A stretch of DNA of 64,000 nt from Ligilactobacillus ceti DSM 22408 (lineage in GTDB: Bacteria; Bacillota; Bacilli; Lactobacillales; Lactobacillaceae): the NCBI RefSeq assembly GCF_000423245.1, contig NZ_KE383993.1, forward strand, positions 290,160 to 354,159. The letters are read 5' to 3'. This document shows positions 28,182-35,895 of the stretch, piece by piece. The notes below the pieces were generated by a model. That model did no database searches. It was not told the DNA's origin and saw nothing but the letters and a program-made list of their open reading frames with translations. Within the stretch, counting starts at the first letter, position 1; every line of letters begins with the position of its first letter. Both the position numbers and the translations under genes were made by a program.

Positions 28182-28439
28182 ATGGAAGCAAACAATGGTG
28201 CAATTCCACAAGAATTAATCGATCGTATTAATGAATTATCTAAAAAGAAAAAAGAATCTGGCTTAACTGCTGAAGAAACAAAAGAACAAGAAAAATTAAG
28301 AAAGAAATATCTTAAAATGTTCCGCGAAAACTTCCGGAGTCAAGTTGAAATGTTACAAGTTTACGATAAAGACGGCAACGAAGTAACACCAGATAAAGTT
28401 AAAGATATTCAAAGAGAACGCGGATTGCGTGACGATTAA
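28182..28439 (+). CDS. DUF896 family protein (YnzC-like)
   Basis: An 85-residue DUF896 protein: IPQELIDRINELSKKKKESG at the N-terminus, then helical TAEETKEQEKLRKKYLKMFR, and the conserved ending VTPDKVKDIQRERGLRDD. In Bacillus the gene follows yneA and yneB beside lexA in an SOS-controlled operon. Here yneA and yneB are absent and this gene alone faces lexA. The molecular role is unknown. Confidence 0.88.
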   Translation: MEANNGAIPQELIDRINELSKKKKESGLTAEETKEQEKLRKKYLKMFRENFRSQVEMLQVYDKDGNEVTPDKVKDIQRERGLRDD

Positions 28440-28451
28440 TGAAATGTTTGA

Positions 28452-28491
28452 GAGCATAGTGGCTTAGAAAGTAGTTGCTATGCTTTTTTAG
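28452..28491 (+). terminator. Terminator after ynzC
   Basis: The stem AGCATAG/CTATGCT with an internal mismatched part is followed by TTTTTTAG. Confidence 0.7.
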
Positions 28492-28571
28492 ACTTTTGAA
28501 TAAAATGCTTTATTTTTAAGCTTTTTTTGTGTAAACTTATTTTTGAGTGATTAGAAAGGGGTTTTATATAC

Positions 28572-28793
28572 ATGTCAACAGGAGTATGGATCGTATTGAT
28601 CGTTGTTGCTTTAGTAGCAGGATTGGTTATCGGCTTTTTCGCATCCCGTAAATATATGGAAAGTTACTTGCAAAAGAATCCACCTATCAATGAACAAATG
28701 CTAAAAAGTTTAATGATTCAAATGGGTCAAAAACCATCCCAAAAGAAATTGCGTCAAATGATGAACGCAATGAAAACAACTTACGACAAATAA
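28572..28793 (+). CDS. UPF0154 membrane protein YneF
   Basis: A 73-residue protein with one N-terminal membrane helix (about residues 5-25) and the family signature [20 protein letters not shown] (near residue 23) followed by [22 protein letters not shown]. The location near lexA and ynzC agrees with B. subtilis yneF. Function unknown. Confidence 0.88.
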   Translation: MSTGVWIVLIVVALVAGLVIGFFASRKYMESYLQKNPPINEQMLKSLMIQMGQKPSQKKLRQMMNAMKTTYDK

Positions 28794-28800
28794 TCGTAAC

Positions 28801-28839
28801 CAAACTTACCATAATGAAAGTTATGGTAAGTTTTTTTAT
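28801..28839 (+). terminator. Terminator after yneF
   Basis: A 13-bp perfect stem (AAACTTACCATAA with its complement) and a long T-run. Confidence 0.92.
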
Positions 28840-28892
28840 TTTTGATATGATAGATTATAAACAGAAATTTTATGAGGAAAGCAGGTGATTGG

Positions 28893-30638
28893 GTGAGCAT
28901 TTTTAAGAAATTAAGTTGGTTTTTCAAAAAAGAAAAAGGTCTGTATATACGAGGCGTTATTGCGCTGATTTTAGTCGCGGCTTTAAATGTTATTCCACCG
29001 CATGTGATTGGTTTAATCGTTAATAAATTAAATCAACATCAGATTAGTCTAACTTATTTATTTTTTGCAGTGAGTTCTTTAATTGTGATTGGCTTTTTGC
29101 AATATTTATTACGTTATTTATGGCGGAGGTATATTTTTGGTGGTTCGTTGATTTTGGAACGGAATTTACGTTCGCGTATTTTCAAACATTATATGAAAAT
29201 GGATCGAACTTTTTATCAAAAACATCGGATTGGTGATTTAATGGCGCATGCGACTAATGATATTGATGCTGTGCGTGACGTTTCAGGGATGGGGATTTTG
29301 ACTTTAGCTGATTCGATTATTACTGGTGTCGCAACCTTATTAGCTATGTGTATTTTTGTTGATTTTCGTTTAACTTTATTAGCAATTATTCCTTTACCAT
29401 TTTTAGCTTTAATGGCTAGTTTGTTAGGGAAGAAGATTCATAGTTCTTTTATGCAATCACAAGCCGCTTTTTCTGAGCTAAATAATAAAACCCAAGAGAG
29501 TGTTTTAGGGGTAAAAGTAATTAAAGCTTTAGGTCAAGAAAAAGAAGATACACAAGATTTCAAAAAATATATCCAACGAGCAATTCATGCCAATAAAAAA
29601 GCTTATTTATTAGATGCTTTATTCGATCCGTTTACAACCATTATTATTGGTTTATCATATGTGGCAATTATTTATTTTGGTGGAAAATATGTCATTCAAC
29701 AAACAATCACCATTGGACAATTAGTGAGTTTTATTGCATATATGGGGACTTTAGTGTGGCCGATGTTTGCGATTGGTTATTTGTTCAATATTTTAGAACG
29801 TGGGAATGCTAGTTATGATCGTATTATGAAAATGTTAGCGGAACAACCAGAAGAAAATCCGGTTACAGCAACACAACCATTAACTCATATTTCTGAAATT
29901 AAATTTCAGATTGCTGATTTTAAATATCCAAATAGTACAAGAGAAGTCTTGAAAAATATTAATTTTGAAGTCCGCAATGGAGAAACTTTAGGGATCGTCG
30001 GACCAACTGGAGCTGGTAAATCAACTATTTTGAACTTGTTAATGCGTGATTTCAAAACATATCAAGGTGAAATTACAATTAATCAACATAATATTTTCAC
30101 GTATGAAATTAATTCATATTTAAAACAAATTGGTTATGTCCCACAAGAAAGCTTTTTATTTTCAACGACCATTCAAGAAAATATTGCTTTTGCGCAACCC
30201 GAGGCAACTTTGGCTGAAATTCAAGCGGTAGCTCAGATGGTCGGCTTAGATGAAGCGATTAAGGCGATGCCGCAGCAATATGCGCAACCTGTTAAGGAAA
30301 TGGGGAACTCATTATCTGGGGGACAACGGCAACGGATGGCAATGGCGCGGGCCTTATTATTGAATCCAGAGTTATTAATTTTAGATGATTCTTTATCGGC
30401 TGTCGATGCTAAAACAGAACATCATATTTTGGCGGAATTACAAAAAGTTCGTCAAAATAAAACCACCTTAATTGCAGCGAGTCGCTTAAGTTCTGTCATT
30501 AATGCTGACTGGATTATAGTTGTGCAAGATGGTCAAATTATTGAACAAGGTACGCATCAACAACTCTTAGCGCAACAAGGTTGGTATTATCAAACATATA
30601 CTATGCAAAAATTAGTGACAGAAATGGAGGCTGAATAG
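28893..30638 (+). CDS. ABC exporter half-transporter with degenerate nucleotide site (LmrC/YheI-like)
   Basis: A 581-residue type IV ABC half-exporter: six membrane helices (about 1-310) and an ATPase domain with Walker A GPTGAGKST, Q-loop GYVPQESFLF, signature LSGGQRQRMA and Walker B ELLILDDSLSAVD. The catalytic Glu after Walker B is Asp and the switch His is replaced (IAASRLSS), so its own Walker site is likely inactive. The pair with the next gene fits heterodimeric multidrug exporters such as LmrCD or BmrCD. I chose the GTG at 28893, after AGGTGAT; the upstream ATG at 28872 has no site. Confidence 0.9.
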   Translation: MSIFKKLSWFFKKEKGLYIRGVIALILVAALNVIPPHVIGLIVNKLNQHQISLTYLFFAVSSLIVIGFLQYLLRYLWRRYIFGGSLILERNLRSRIFKHYMKMDRTFYQKHRIGDLMAHATNDIDAVRDVSGMGILTLADSIITGVATLLAMCIFVDFRLTLLAIIPLPFLALMASLLGKKIHSSFMQSQAAFSELNNKTQESVLGVKVIKALGQEKEDTQDFKKYIQRAIHANKKAYLLDALFDPFTTIIIGLSYVAIIYFGGKYVIQQTITIGQLVSFIAYMGTLVWPMFAIGYLFNILERGNASYDRIMKMLAEQPEENPVTATQPLTHISEIKFQIADFKYPNSTREVLKNINFEVRNGETLGIVGPTGAGKSTILNLLMRDFKTYQGEITINQHNIFTYEINSYLKQIGYVPQESFLFSTTIQENIAFAQPEATLAEIQAVAQMVGLDEAIKAMPQQYAQPVKEMGNSLSGGQRQRMAMARALLLNPELLILDDSLSAVDAKTEHHILAELQKVRQNKTTLIAASRLSSVINADWIIVVQDGQIIEQGTHQQLLAQQGWYYQTYTMQKLVTEMEAE

Positions 30639-32426
30639 ATGGAAAAAACAAACCAAGTTAAAACGCAACCAACTTTAACGCGGCGCGAACAATTAAATGT
30701 GTTAAAGCGTTTATTGCCATATTCACGTCGTTTCAGTCTGCAATTTATAGTTGCGATTATTTTTGCGGTGGCAGTGAGTGCCTTAAATATTTATTTACCA
30801 GCTGTTTTGGGTAAATTTATGGAAGATGATTTACGCCCTAATGATTTGAATTTACATGTTTTAATGATGATGGCGGGTTTTTATTTTACATTAGTCTTAG
30901 TTAAAGCTTTTTCTCAATTTTTACAACAGTTTCTATTTTCTATGGGGGCTGAACGTACACTAGAAGCTATTCGGTTTGATTTATTTAAAAAATTACAAAC
31001 ATTAGGTTTAAAATATTTTGACTTAACACCAACTGGGGCAATTATTTCGCATGTGACCAATGATACGAAAGTCTTATACGATTTTTGGACTTTGTTTTTA
31101 AATATGATTGTGGCTAGTTTAGCGATTATTACGGCCTTTATTGGGATGGCAAGAGTGAATTTAACGGTAGCCTTCTATGTAGCGCTGTTTTTACCGATTT
31201 TAGGGCTTGTAATGGCTTTATATCGTTCTTATAGTACGAAAATTTTTCAAAAAGATCGGACCTATTTAAGTGCGATTAATACGCAATTGAATGAAAGTTT
31301 AATGGGAATGAGTTTGATTCAACAATTCCAACAACAAGCCAAGTCTTTAAAACAGTTTGAAATCAATAATCAAGCTTATGCTAAAAATCAAATGCGGATG
31401 ATTAAAATTAATTCGTTATTTTTATATCCGATTGTTTCGTTAGGTTTTATTTTAGCTGAAGTTATTGTTTTGACTTATTTTGGTATAACACCTCATTATG
31501 GAGCTGCTTATATTAGTGCGGGGACTTTATATTATTTTTTAGCGACGTTACAAATCTTTTTTAACCCTTTAGCGAATGTTTTGAAATATTTAGCTGTTTT
31601 TCAAAAAGGGATTGTAGCTGGTAAACGTATTTTAGATTTATTAGATAACGAAGAAACGATTCCTCAACAAGCTCAAGTGAGTGATTTAAGTATTGAAGAA
31701 GGTGCGATTGAATTTAAAGATGTCTCTTTTTCTTATGAAGATGAGTTAATTTTGGATCGGATTAATTTAAAAATTGCCCCAGGAGAAACGGTGGCGATTG
31801 TCGGAACTACAGGTAGCGGTAAGAGTTCATTGATCAATGTTTTATTACGTTTTTATGAAATTCAAAGTGGTCAAATTTTAATCGATGGTGCTGATGTTCG
31901 TGACTATACACAAGCTGAATTACGGAAAAAAACGGGTCTCGTTTTACAAGAACCATTTTTATTTCATGGTGATGTGAATTTTAATATTCGTATGTATAAT
32001 CAAAATATTAGTGATCAAGCTGTACAAGCGGCGGCTGAATTTGTAAAGGCAGATACTTTTATTGAAAAGTTACCCCAAAAATATCAAACACCAGTGACGG
32101 AACGGGGCCAAGAATTTTCAGTTGGTGAGCGGCAATTAATCGCTTTTGCGCGAACTATTGTGCAAGCTCCGAAAATTTTAATTTTAGATGAAGCTACATC
32201 GAATATTGATACGCAAACGGAAAATCATATTCAAGAAAGTTTAGAAAAAATGCGTCAAAATCGGACGACAATTATGATTGCACACCGTTTATCAACGATT
32301 AAAGATGCCGATAAGATTGTTGTTTTAGATCAAGGTCGGATTGTAGAAATGGGTAATCACCAAAGTTTAATGCAAGCGGATTGTCGCTATGCAACACTAT
32401 ATAAATTACAAAGTTTAGAAAATTAA
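30639..32426 (+). CDS. ABC exporter half-transporter, catalytic partner (LmrD/YheH-like)
   Basis: A 595-residue half-exporter. Helices cover about 30-330; the ATPase domain has Walker A GTTGSGKSS, Walker B ILILDEATSNID with the catalytic Glu, and H-loop IAHRLST. Its signature is FSVGERQ in place of LSGGQ. Since each composite site uses one Walker A and the other subunit's signature, its intact Walker site pairs with the canonical LSGGQ of the upstream subunit and makes the working site. It begins right after the upstream stop. The substrate is unknown. Confidence 0.91.
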   Translation: MEKTNQVKTQPTLTRREQLNVLKRLLPYSRRFSLQFIVAIIFAVAVSALNIYLPAVLGKFMEDDLRPNDLNLHVLMMMAGFYFTLVLVKAFSQFLQQFLFSMGAERTLEAIRFDLFKKLQTLGLKYFDLTPTGAIISHVTNDTKVLYDFWTLFLNMIVASLAIITAFIGMARVNLTVAFYVALFLPILGLVMALYRSYSTKIFQKDRTYLSAINTQLNESLMGMSLIQQFQQQAKSLKQFEINNQAYAKNQMRMIKINSLFLYPIVSLGFILAEVIVLTYFGITPHYGAAYISAGTLYYFLATLQIFFNPLANVLKYLAVFQKGIVAGKRILDLLDNEETIPQQAQVSDLSIEEGAIEFKDVSFSYEDELILDRINLKIAPGETVAIVGTTGSGKSSLINVLLRFYEIQSGQILIDGADVRDYTQAELRKKTGLVLQEPFLFHGDVNFNIRMYNQNISDQAVQAAAEFVKADTFIEKLPQKYQTPVTERGQEFSVGERQLIAFARTIVQAPKILILDEATSNIDTQTENHIQESLEKMRQNRTTIMIAHRLSTIKDADKIVVLDQGRIVEMGNHQSLMQADCRYATLYKLQSLEN

Positions 32427-32429
32427 AAA

Positions 32430-32483
32430 AGAAGATTAGCTTGCAACCAAGATACTAGGTTCCAAGTTAATCTTCTTTTTCGT
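32430..32483. terminator. Bidirectional terminator ABC exporter / plsC
   Basis: Arms AAGAAGATTA and TAATCTTCTT with an inner CTTG/CAAG pairing, flanked by A and T runs; sits between convergent genes. Confidence 0.85.
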
Positions 32484-32488
32484 TATAA

Positions 32489-33079
32489 TTATTTTAATTC
32501 AGCTTCAATAGCTTTGAAACTATCTTCCATTTCTTTAATCACGGCTGCTTGGTTTTCGTCAGTTAATTTCATTTTACGATCAACATGAATAGGATCACCA
32601 AAAGCAACAACGACTTTTTTACGTGTACATAACTTTTTAAAAGATAATGGACCTTGATAAACAGCTGGTACAATAGGTACGCCAGCTAATTTTGCGATTA
32701 AGACAACGCCACCTTTTAAGTTTTCGGAATGACGTGTGCCGGAAGGGAACATAATAAGTGATAGATCACTTTTCTTTAATGTTTTAACCGGTGTTTTAAT
32801 AACAGAAGGACCAGGATCTTCACGATCAACAGGAAAAGCGTTCGCGTGAGTTAAAATAAAACGCATCAGCGGATTTTTAAATAATTCTTTTTTTGCCATG
32901 AAGGAGAATTTCTTCGGTGCGGCTGCTAAAGCAAAATAAATTGGGTCAAACCATGTACGGTGAGGACCAACTAAGATATAATTTCCTTCAGGGAGTTTTT
33001 CTTTATTAAGATAGTGAGCATTACCATTAAAGATAAAAACGATAAAACGTGCAATTGCTCGTACGAATGAATAGAACAT
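32489..33079 (-). CDS. plsC: 1-acyl-sn-glycerol-3-phosphate acyltransferase
   Basis: A 196-residue membrane-bound acyltransferase that makes phosphatidic acid. It has the HX4D catalytic block in GPHRTWFDPIYF, the substrate block FPSGTRHSE (FPEGTRS in most members, with Glu replaced by Ser), and VPIVPAVYQG. An N-terminal hydrophobic segment anchors it. The start is the ATG at 33079 behind GAAAGGA; the frame is open to 33103 but lacks a site there. It is divergent from the broken trmN6, a common neighbour. Confidence 0.9.
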   Translation of the reverse strand: MFYSFVRAIARFIVFIFNGNAHYLNKEKLPEGNYILVGPHRTWFDPIYFALAAAPKKFSFMAKKELFKNPLMRFILTHANAFPVDREDPGPSVIKTPVKTLKKSDLSLIMFPSGTRHSENLKGGVVLIAKLAGVPIVPAVYQGPLSFKKLCTRKKVVVAFGDPIHVDRKMKLTDENQAAVIKEMEDSFKAIEAELK

Positions 33080-33180
33080 TATCGTAACATTCCTTTCTAA
33101 CAACTTATAAATGATTCAAATCTTTACTAAGTATGCACAATTTTAAAGGAAGTTGCAAGTTGCAGACTAAAGGAGGTCTT

Positions 33181-33554
33181 ATGGAAGAGATAACTTTACA
33201 TGAAAATGAACGCATTGATCAACTTTTTACAAATGAAGTTCAAGTTATTCAAAGTTCTGAAGTGTTTTCGTTTTCACTAGATGCGGTTTTATTAGCGCAT
33301 TTTGCCGAACCAAAAAGAGGCTATAAGACTAAGCTGATTGATTTTTGTGCTGGAAATGGCGCGGTTGGTTTGTTTTTAAGTTCTAAAACCAATGGCCAAA
33401 TAACTAGTGTGGAAATTCAACCTAAATTAGCCGAAATGGCGCAAAGAAGTGTCCGTTTGAATAATTTAACTGAACGGATGGAAGTTTTGAATATTGATTT
33501 AAATGATAGTTTGAAATATTTACGCAAAGATAATTTTGATACAATTGTTTGTAA
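33181..33554 (+). pseudogene. trmN6-like tRNA1(Val) adenine-N6 methyltransferase, interrupted
   Basis: The first 124 residues of a YabB/TrmN6-type methyltransferase: MEEITLHENERIDQL, FSFSLDAVLLAHF, SAM-binding IDFCAGNGAVGLFL and VEIQPKLAEMAQRS. The frame then reads FDTIVC and breaks where family members have NPPYF. After the first two bases of the Asn codon (33553-33554) homology ends and the frame closes at a stop at about 33605. The missing catalytic NPPY and C-terminal half mean the product is inactive unless element 1 excises. ATG follows AAAGGAGG. The 3' half is presumably beyond the window. Confidence 0.88.
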
Positions 33555-33579
33555 AATAACAATACCACATATTATACAA
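33553..33579. other. attL of element 1 (host AA plus left arm)
   Basis: The junction is AA|AATAACAATACC. The first 25 bases of the insert (33555-33579) match the first 25 bases of element 2 at 20 positions and of element 3 at 15, with AT-N-ATACA at the same distance (insert positions 17-24) in all three. Core position is inferred, as the right ends are not visible. Confidence 0.7.
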
Positions 33580-33602
33580 AGTATTCCTTTTTTGACACTC
33601 AC

Positions 33603-33709
33603 CTAAAATCACTGATAATAAGCTAGTTGCGTAAATTAAACTAAAAATCAGCATAATAAAAAATATGAATATGGGCTTTAACGGATGTCGTTAAGGGCTT
33701 TTTTTATTT
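33603..33709 (+). terminator. Left-end non-coding region with terminator-like hairpin
   Basis: After the stop of the broken gene there is no reading frame of note. At 33673-33709 an imperfect stem (TTAACG/CGTTAA) is followed by a run of seven T. Equivalent hairpins with T-runs occur at the same relative place in elements 2 and 3, and would isolate the element from host transcription. Confidence 0.55.
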
Positions 33710-33751
33710 GTAGGGTGTGTGGGAATTTTTTAGGGGATCAAAAACTCCTGA

Positions 33752-33803
33752 AAGCCTTGATATATAAAGGCTTGACTTATTTTTCTCTTTGAGTGATGTA
33801 TGT
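33752..33803 (+). promoter_or_regulatory. Conserved hairpin and leader upstream of recombinase operon 1
   Basis: AAGCCTT (33752-33758) pairs with AAGGCTT (33767-33773) around a GATATAT-type loop. TTGACT follows, then a block of over 20 bases that is also present in front of the recombinase operon of element 2. In element 2 the stem is AAACCTT/AAGGTTT, so one pair changed on both sides. A promoter with operator, or an RNA leader, is likely. Confidence 0.6.
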
Positions 33804-33820
33804 TAGCAAGGAGGAAGATG

Positions 33821-34009
33821 ATGAAAAATGTCAAGGAATGCATAGATGCAGAGATGAATTATAGGCTTGCATCAATTTTTATCGATTATCTATATCACAA
33901 GGAAGCTATCGATAAAAAGGAGTTAAATAGAGTAAGAAAGAAGTTAAAGAAAAAATATAATCCTCCTACAAAGAGGCTGGAGGGTTTAAGTGGAAAAAGA
34001 AATAATTAA
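33821..34009 (+). CDS. Small SHOCT-like protein upstream of serine recombinase (element 1)
   Basis: A 62-residue protein (MKNVKECIDAEMNYRLASIF, then KEAIDKKELNRVRKKLKKKY) resembling the small SHOCT-domain proteins that often precede large serine recombinases in Firmicute elements. It is clearly homologous to the 61-residue protein of element 2. The ATG at 33821 is six bases after AAGGAGG; the frame extends upstream to 33800 without a site. It overlaps the recombinase by 20 bases. A role in control of the recombinase, for example direction, is inference only. Confidence 0.75.
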   Translation: MKNVKECIDAEMNYRLASIFIDYLYHKEAIDKKELNRVRKKLKKKYNPPTKRLEGLSGKRNN

Positions 34010-35858
34010 GATAAAAACGCCTACCTATAAGAAAAAGCATAAAAAACTAAAGGTGGCAGCGTATGCTAGAGTTTCAACGGATAAAGAAGAGCAGCACACA
34101 AGTCTTGTAGCACAAAAGGAATATTATAAAAGCTATATTAGATTAAATCCTCAGTGGGAATATGTAGGCTTATTTGTAGATGATGGTATAAGTGGGACTT
34201 CATATAAAAATCGTGATGGTTTTAATCAGATGATAGATAAGGCTATACGGGGAGAAATCGATCATATTGTTACGAAATCTATAAGTAGGTTCGCAAGAAA
34301 TACAGTAGATACCATCAACATAATAAGGTTATTAAAAAGTAAGAATATATCGGTGTTTTTTGAAAAAGAAAACATCAATACCCTAGATAGTAAGGGCGAG
34401 TTTTTACTGACGATTATGTCTAGCTTTGCACAAGAAGAATCAAGGAGTATATCTGAAAACTGCACCTGGGGTCAGCGTAAAAGATTTAGAGACGGAAAAG
34501 CTAGCGTAGCCTTTACTAATTTTCTTGGATATGACAAAGGAGAAAATGGCGAGTTTGTTATAAATAAAGAAGAAGCAGAGGTTGTAGAAGCAATTTATGC
34601 CATGAAGATAATAGGATATAGTCTTTCTAAAATAAAAGAAACACTAGAGAAAAATAATATCTTATCTGCTGGTAAAAAAGAATCCTGGTATCTTCAGCCT
34701 CTTATAAATATATTAATGAATGAGAAGTATATAGGCGATGCCTTACTTCAAAAATATTACACGGTAGATTTTTTAACTAAAAAGCAAAAGAGAAATGAAG
34801 GCGAGCTTCCTAAATATTATGTTGAAAATAATCATAAAGGCATTATTCCAAGAGAGGTGCAAGAGTATGTAATCTCCTGTATGGAAGAGAATAAAGAAAA
34901 ATACCCTACAAAACTTGCTTGCAAGGAATGCGGAGCTTATCTTGGAAGATTTAGGATTCATGCTGAGTTTAAGGGTGGAAGTTGGGGTTGGCGGTGTAGG
35001 AATAGATATAGCAAGATTAAAAAGTGCCATTTACGTCATATCTATGATAGAGAATATGTAAAAAGCCTTCAGAAGGCGACTATGCTTTTATTAGAAGAGA
35101 AATTTGGCTTAGTGAATGAAGTGCTAGATTTATTTGATTTTGATGAGAAAAGGTATAAGGAGCTAGTAGGGCTTATTAGGTTTAGTGATTATGGTGATTT
35201 TGTAGCTGATAGAGAAGACCTAGAGACCATACTTAAAGTTTGCAGGGTTGATAGCGAGCATATGGCTGAATTTGAATTTATTGATGCTAGCAAGATAGAA
35301 AATATAAAAATAGAAGGTACAGGCAAAAGAGCTGGAGATAAGGTTAGAGAAGAACTTAGATATGAGGCTGAATATCTAAAGTGGCTAGAACTAAGGCATA
35401 CAGAAAGAACAGCTAAAAATATAAAAAACAGGGTCAAATGCCTAAATGATATTATAAAGATAGAATATCTAGATACTTATACCCAAGAGCTAAACGAGAA
35501 TGCTTGGTTTAATGAGCACACAGATGAATATAAAAAAGCACTAGTAAGAGCGGTGAAGAGCTATTTTGAGTTTTTAGAATATGGAACTAAAACAGAAGTA
35601 CCAAAGCATTATGAAGAATTTAAAAGCTGGCTAAAAAATGATAACTACTATGCAGCGGAGACTAAGAAGGGCTTTAGAAAGAATGTAAGAAAAGCTCATA
35701 AGATATTATCGTTAGATGATTTTAGCTATGAAGAGTATATAGACCTACTTGTAGAGGATAAAGCCTATAAGCGTTTATATAAAACTAGGCAAAGTGCTGT
35801 CAAGGTGGGAGTAAAAGTTTATTTTAAGTTTTTGGACGAGAAAAGCAAAAGACCATAG
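33990..35858 (+). CDS. Large serine recombinase of element 1
   Basis: A 622-residue site-specific recombinase. The resolvase domain (about 17-165) has the nucleophile Ser in AYARVSTDKEE, then FVDDGISGTSYKNRDGFNQM and SISRFARNTVDT; the recombinase domain follows, and a zinc ribbon near 311-350 (CKECG, then GWRCRNRYSKIKKC). About 260 residues remain after the ribbon, more than in most large serine integrases, all helical, with two similar segments (AVKSYFEFLEYG and GVKVYFKFLDEK) that recall the SAM-like core-binding domain of tyrosine recombinases. GTG start after GGAGGG. It is a full-length relative of the recombinase at 57.2 kb and should integrate and excise element 1. Confidence 0.92.
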   Translation: MEKEIIKIKTPTYKKKHKKLKVAAYARVSTDKEEQHTSLVAQKEYYKSYIRLNPQWEYVGLFVDDGISGTSYKNRDGFNQMIDKAIRGEIDHIVTKSISRFARNTVDTINIIRLLKSKNISVFFEKENINTLDSKGEFLLTIMSSFAQEESRSISENCTWGQRKRFRDGKASVAFTNFLGYDKGENGEFVINKEEAEVVEAIYAMKIIGYSLSKIKETLEKNNILSAGKKESWYLQPLINILMNEKYIGDALLQKYYTVDFLTKKQKRNEGELPKYYVENNHKGIIPREVQEYVISCMEENKEKYPTKLACKECGAYLGRFRIHAEFKGGSWGWRCRNRYSKIKKCHLRHIYDREYVKSLQKATMLLLEEKFGLVNEVLDLFDFDEKRYKELVGLIRFSDYGDFVADREDLETILKVCRVDSEHMAEFEFIDASKIENIKIEGTGKRAGDKVREELRYEAEYLKWLELRHTERTAKNIKNRVKCLNDIIKIEYLDTYTQELNENAWFNEHTDEYKKALVRAVKSYFEFLEYGTKTEVPKHYEEFKSWLKNDNYYAAETKKGFRKNVRKAHKILSLDDFSYEEYIDLLVEDKAYKRLYKTRQSAVKVGVKVYFKFLDEKSKRP

Positions 35859-35885
35859 GGAGTAATCCTTATGGTCTTTATTTTG
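35847..35885. terminator. Terminator between recombinase 1 and hsdR
   Basis: The stem AAAGACCATA/TATGGTCTTT around GGGAGTAATCCT ends in TATTTT; the A-run on the other side suits the convergent hsdR. Confidence 0.8.
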
Positions 35886-35895
35886 ATTGCACTTT

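Noticed and set aside
33540-33605. Frameshift or sequencing error as the cause of the trmN6 truncation
   Set aside because: No frame downstream resumes the methyltransferase; the sequence change coincides with an arm shared with two other elements and a recombinase follows.
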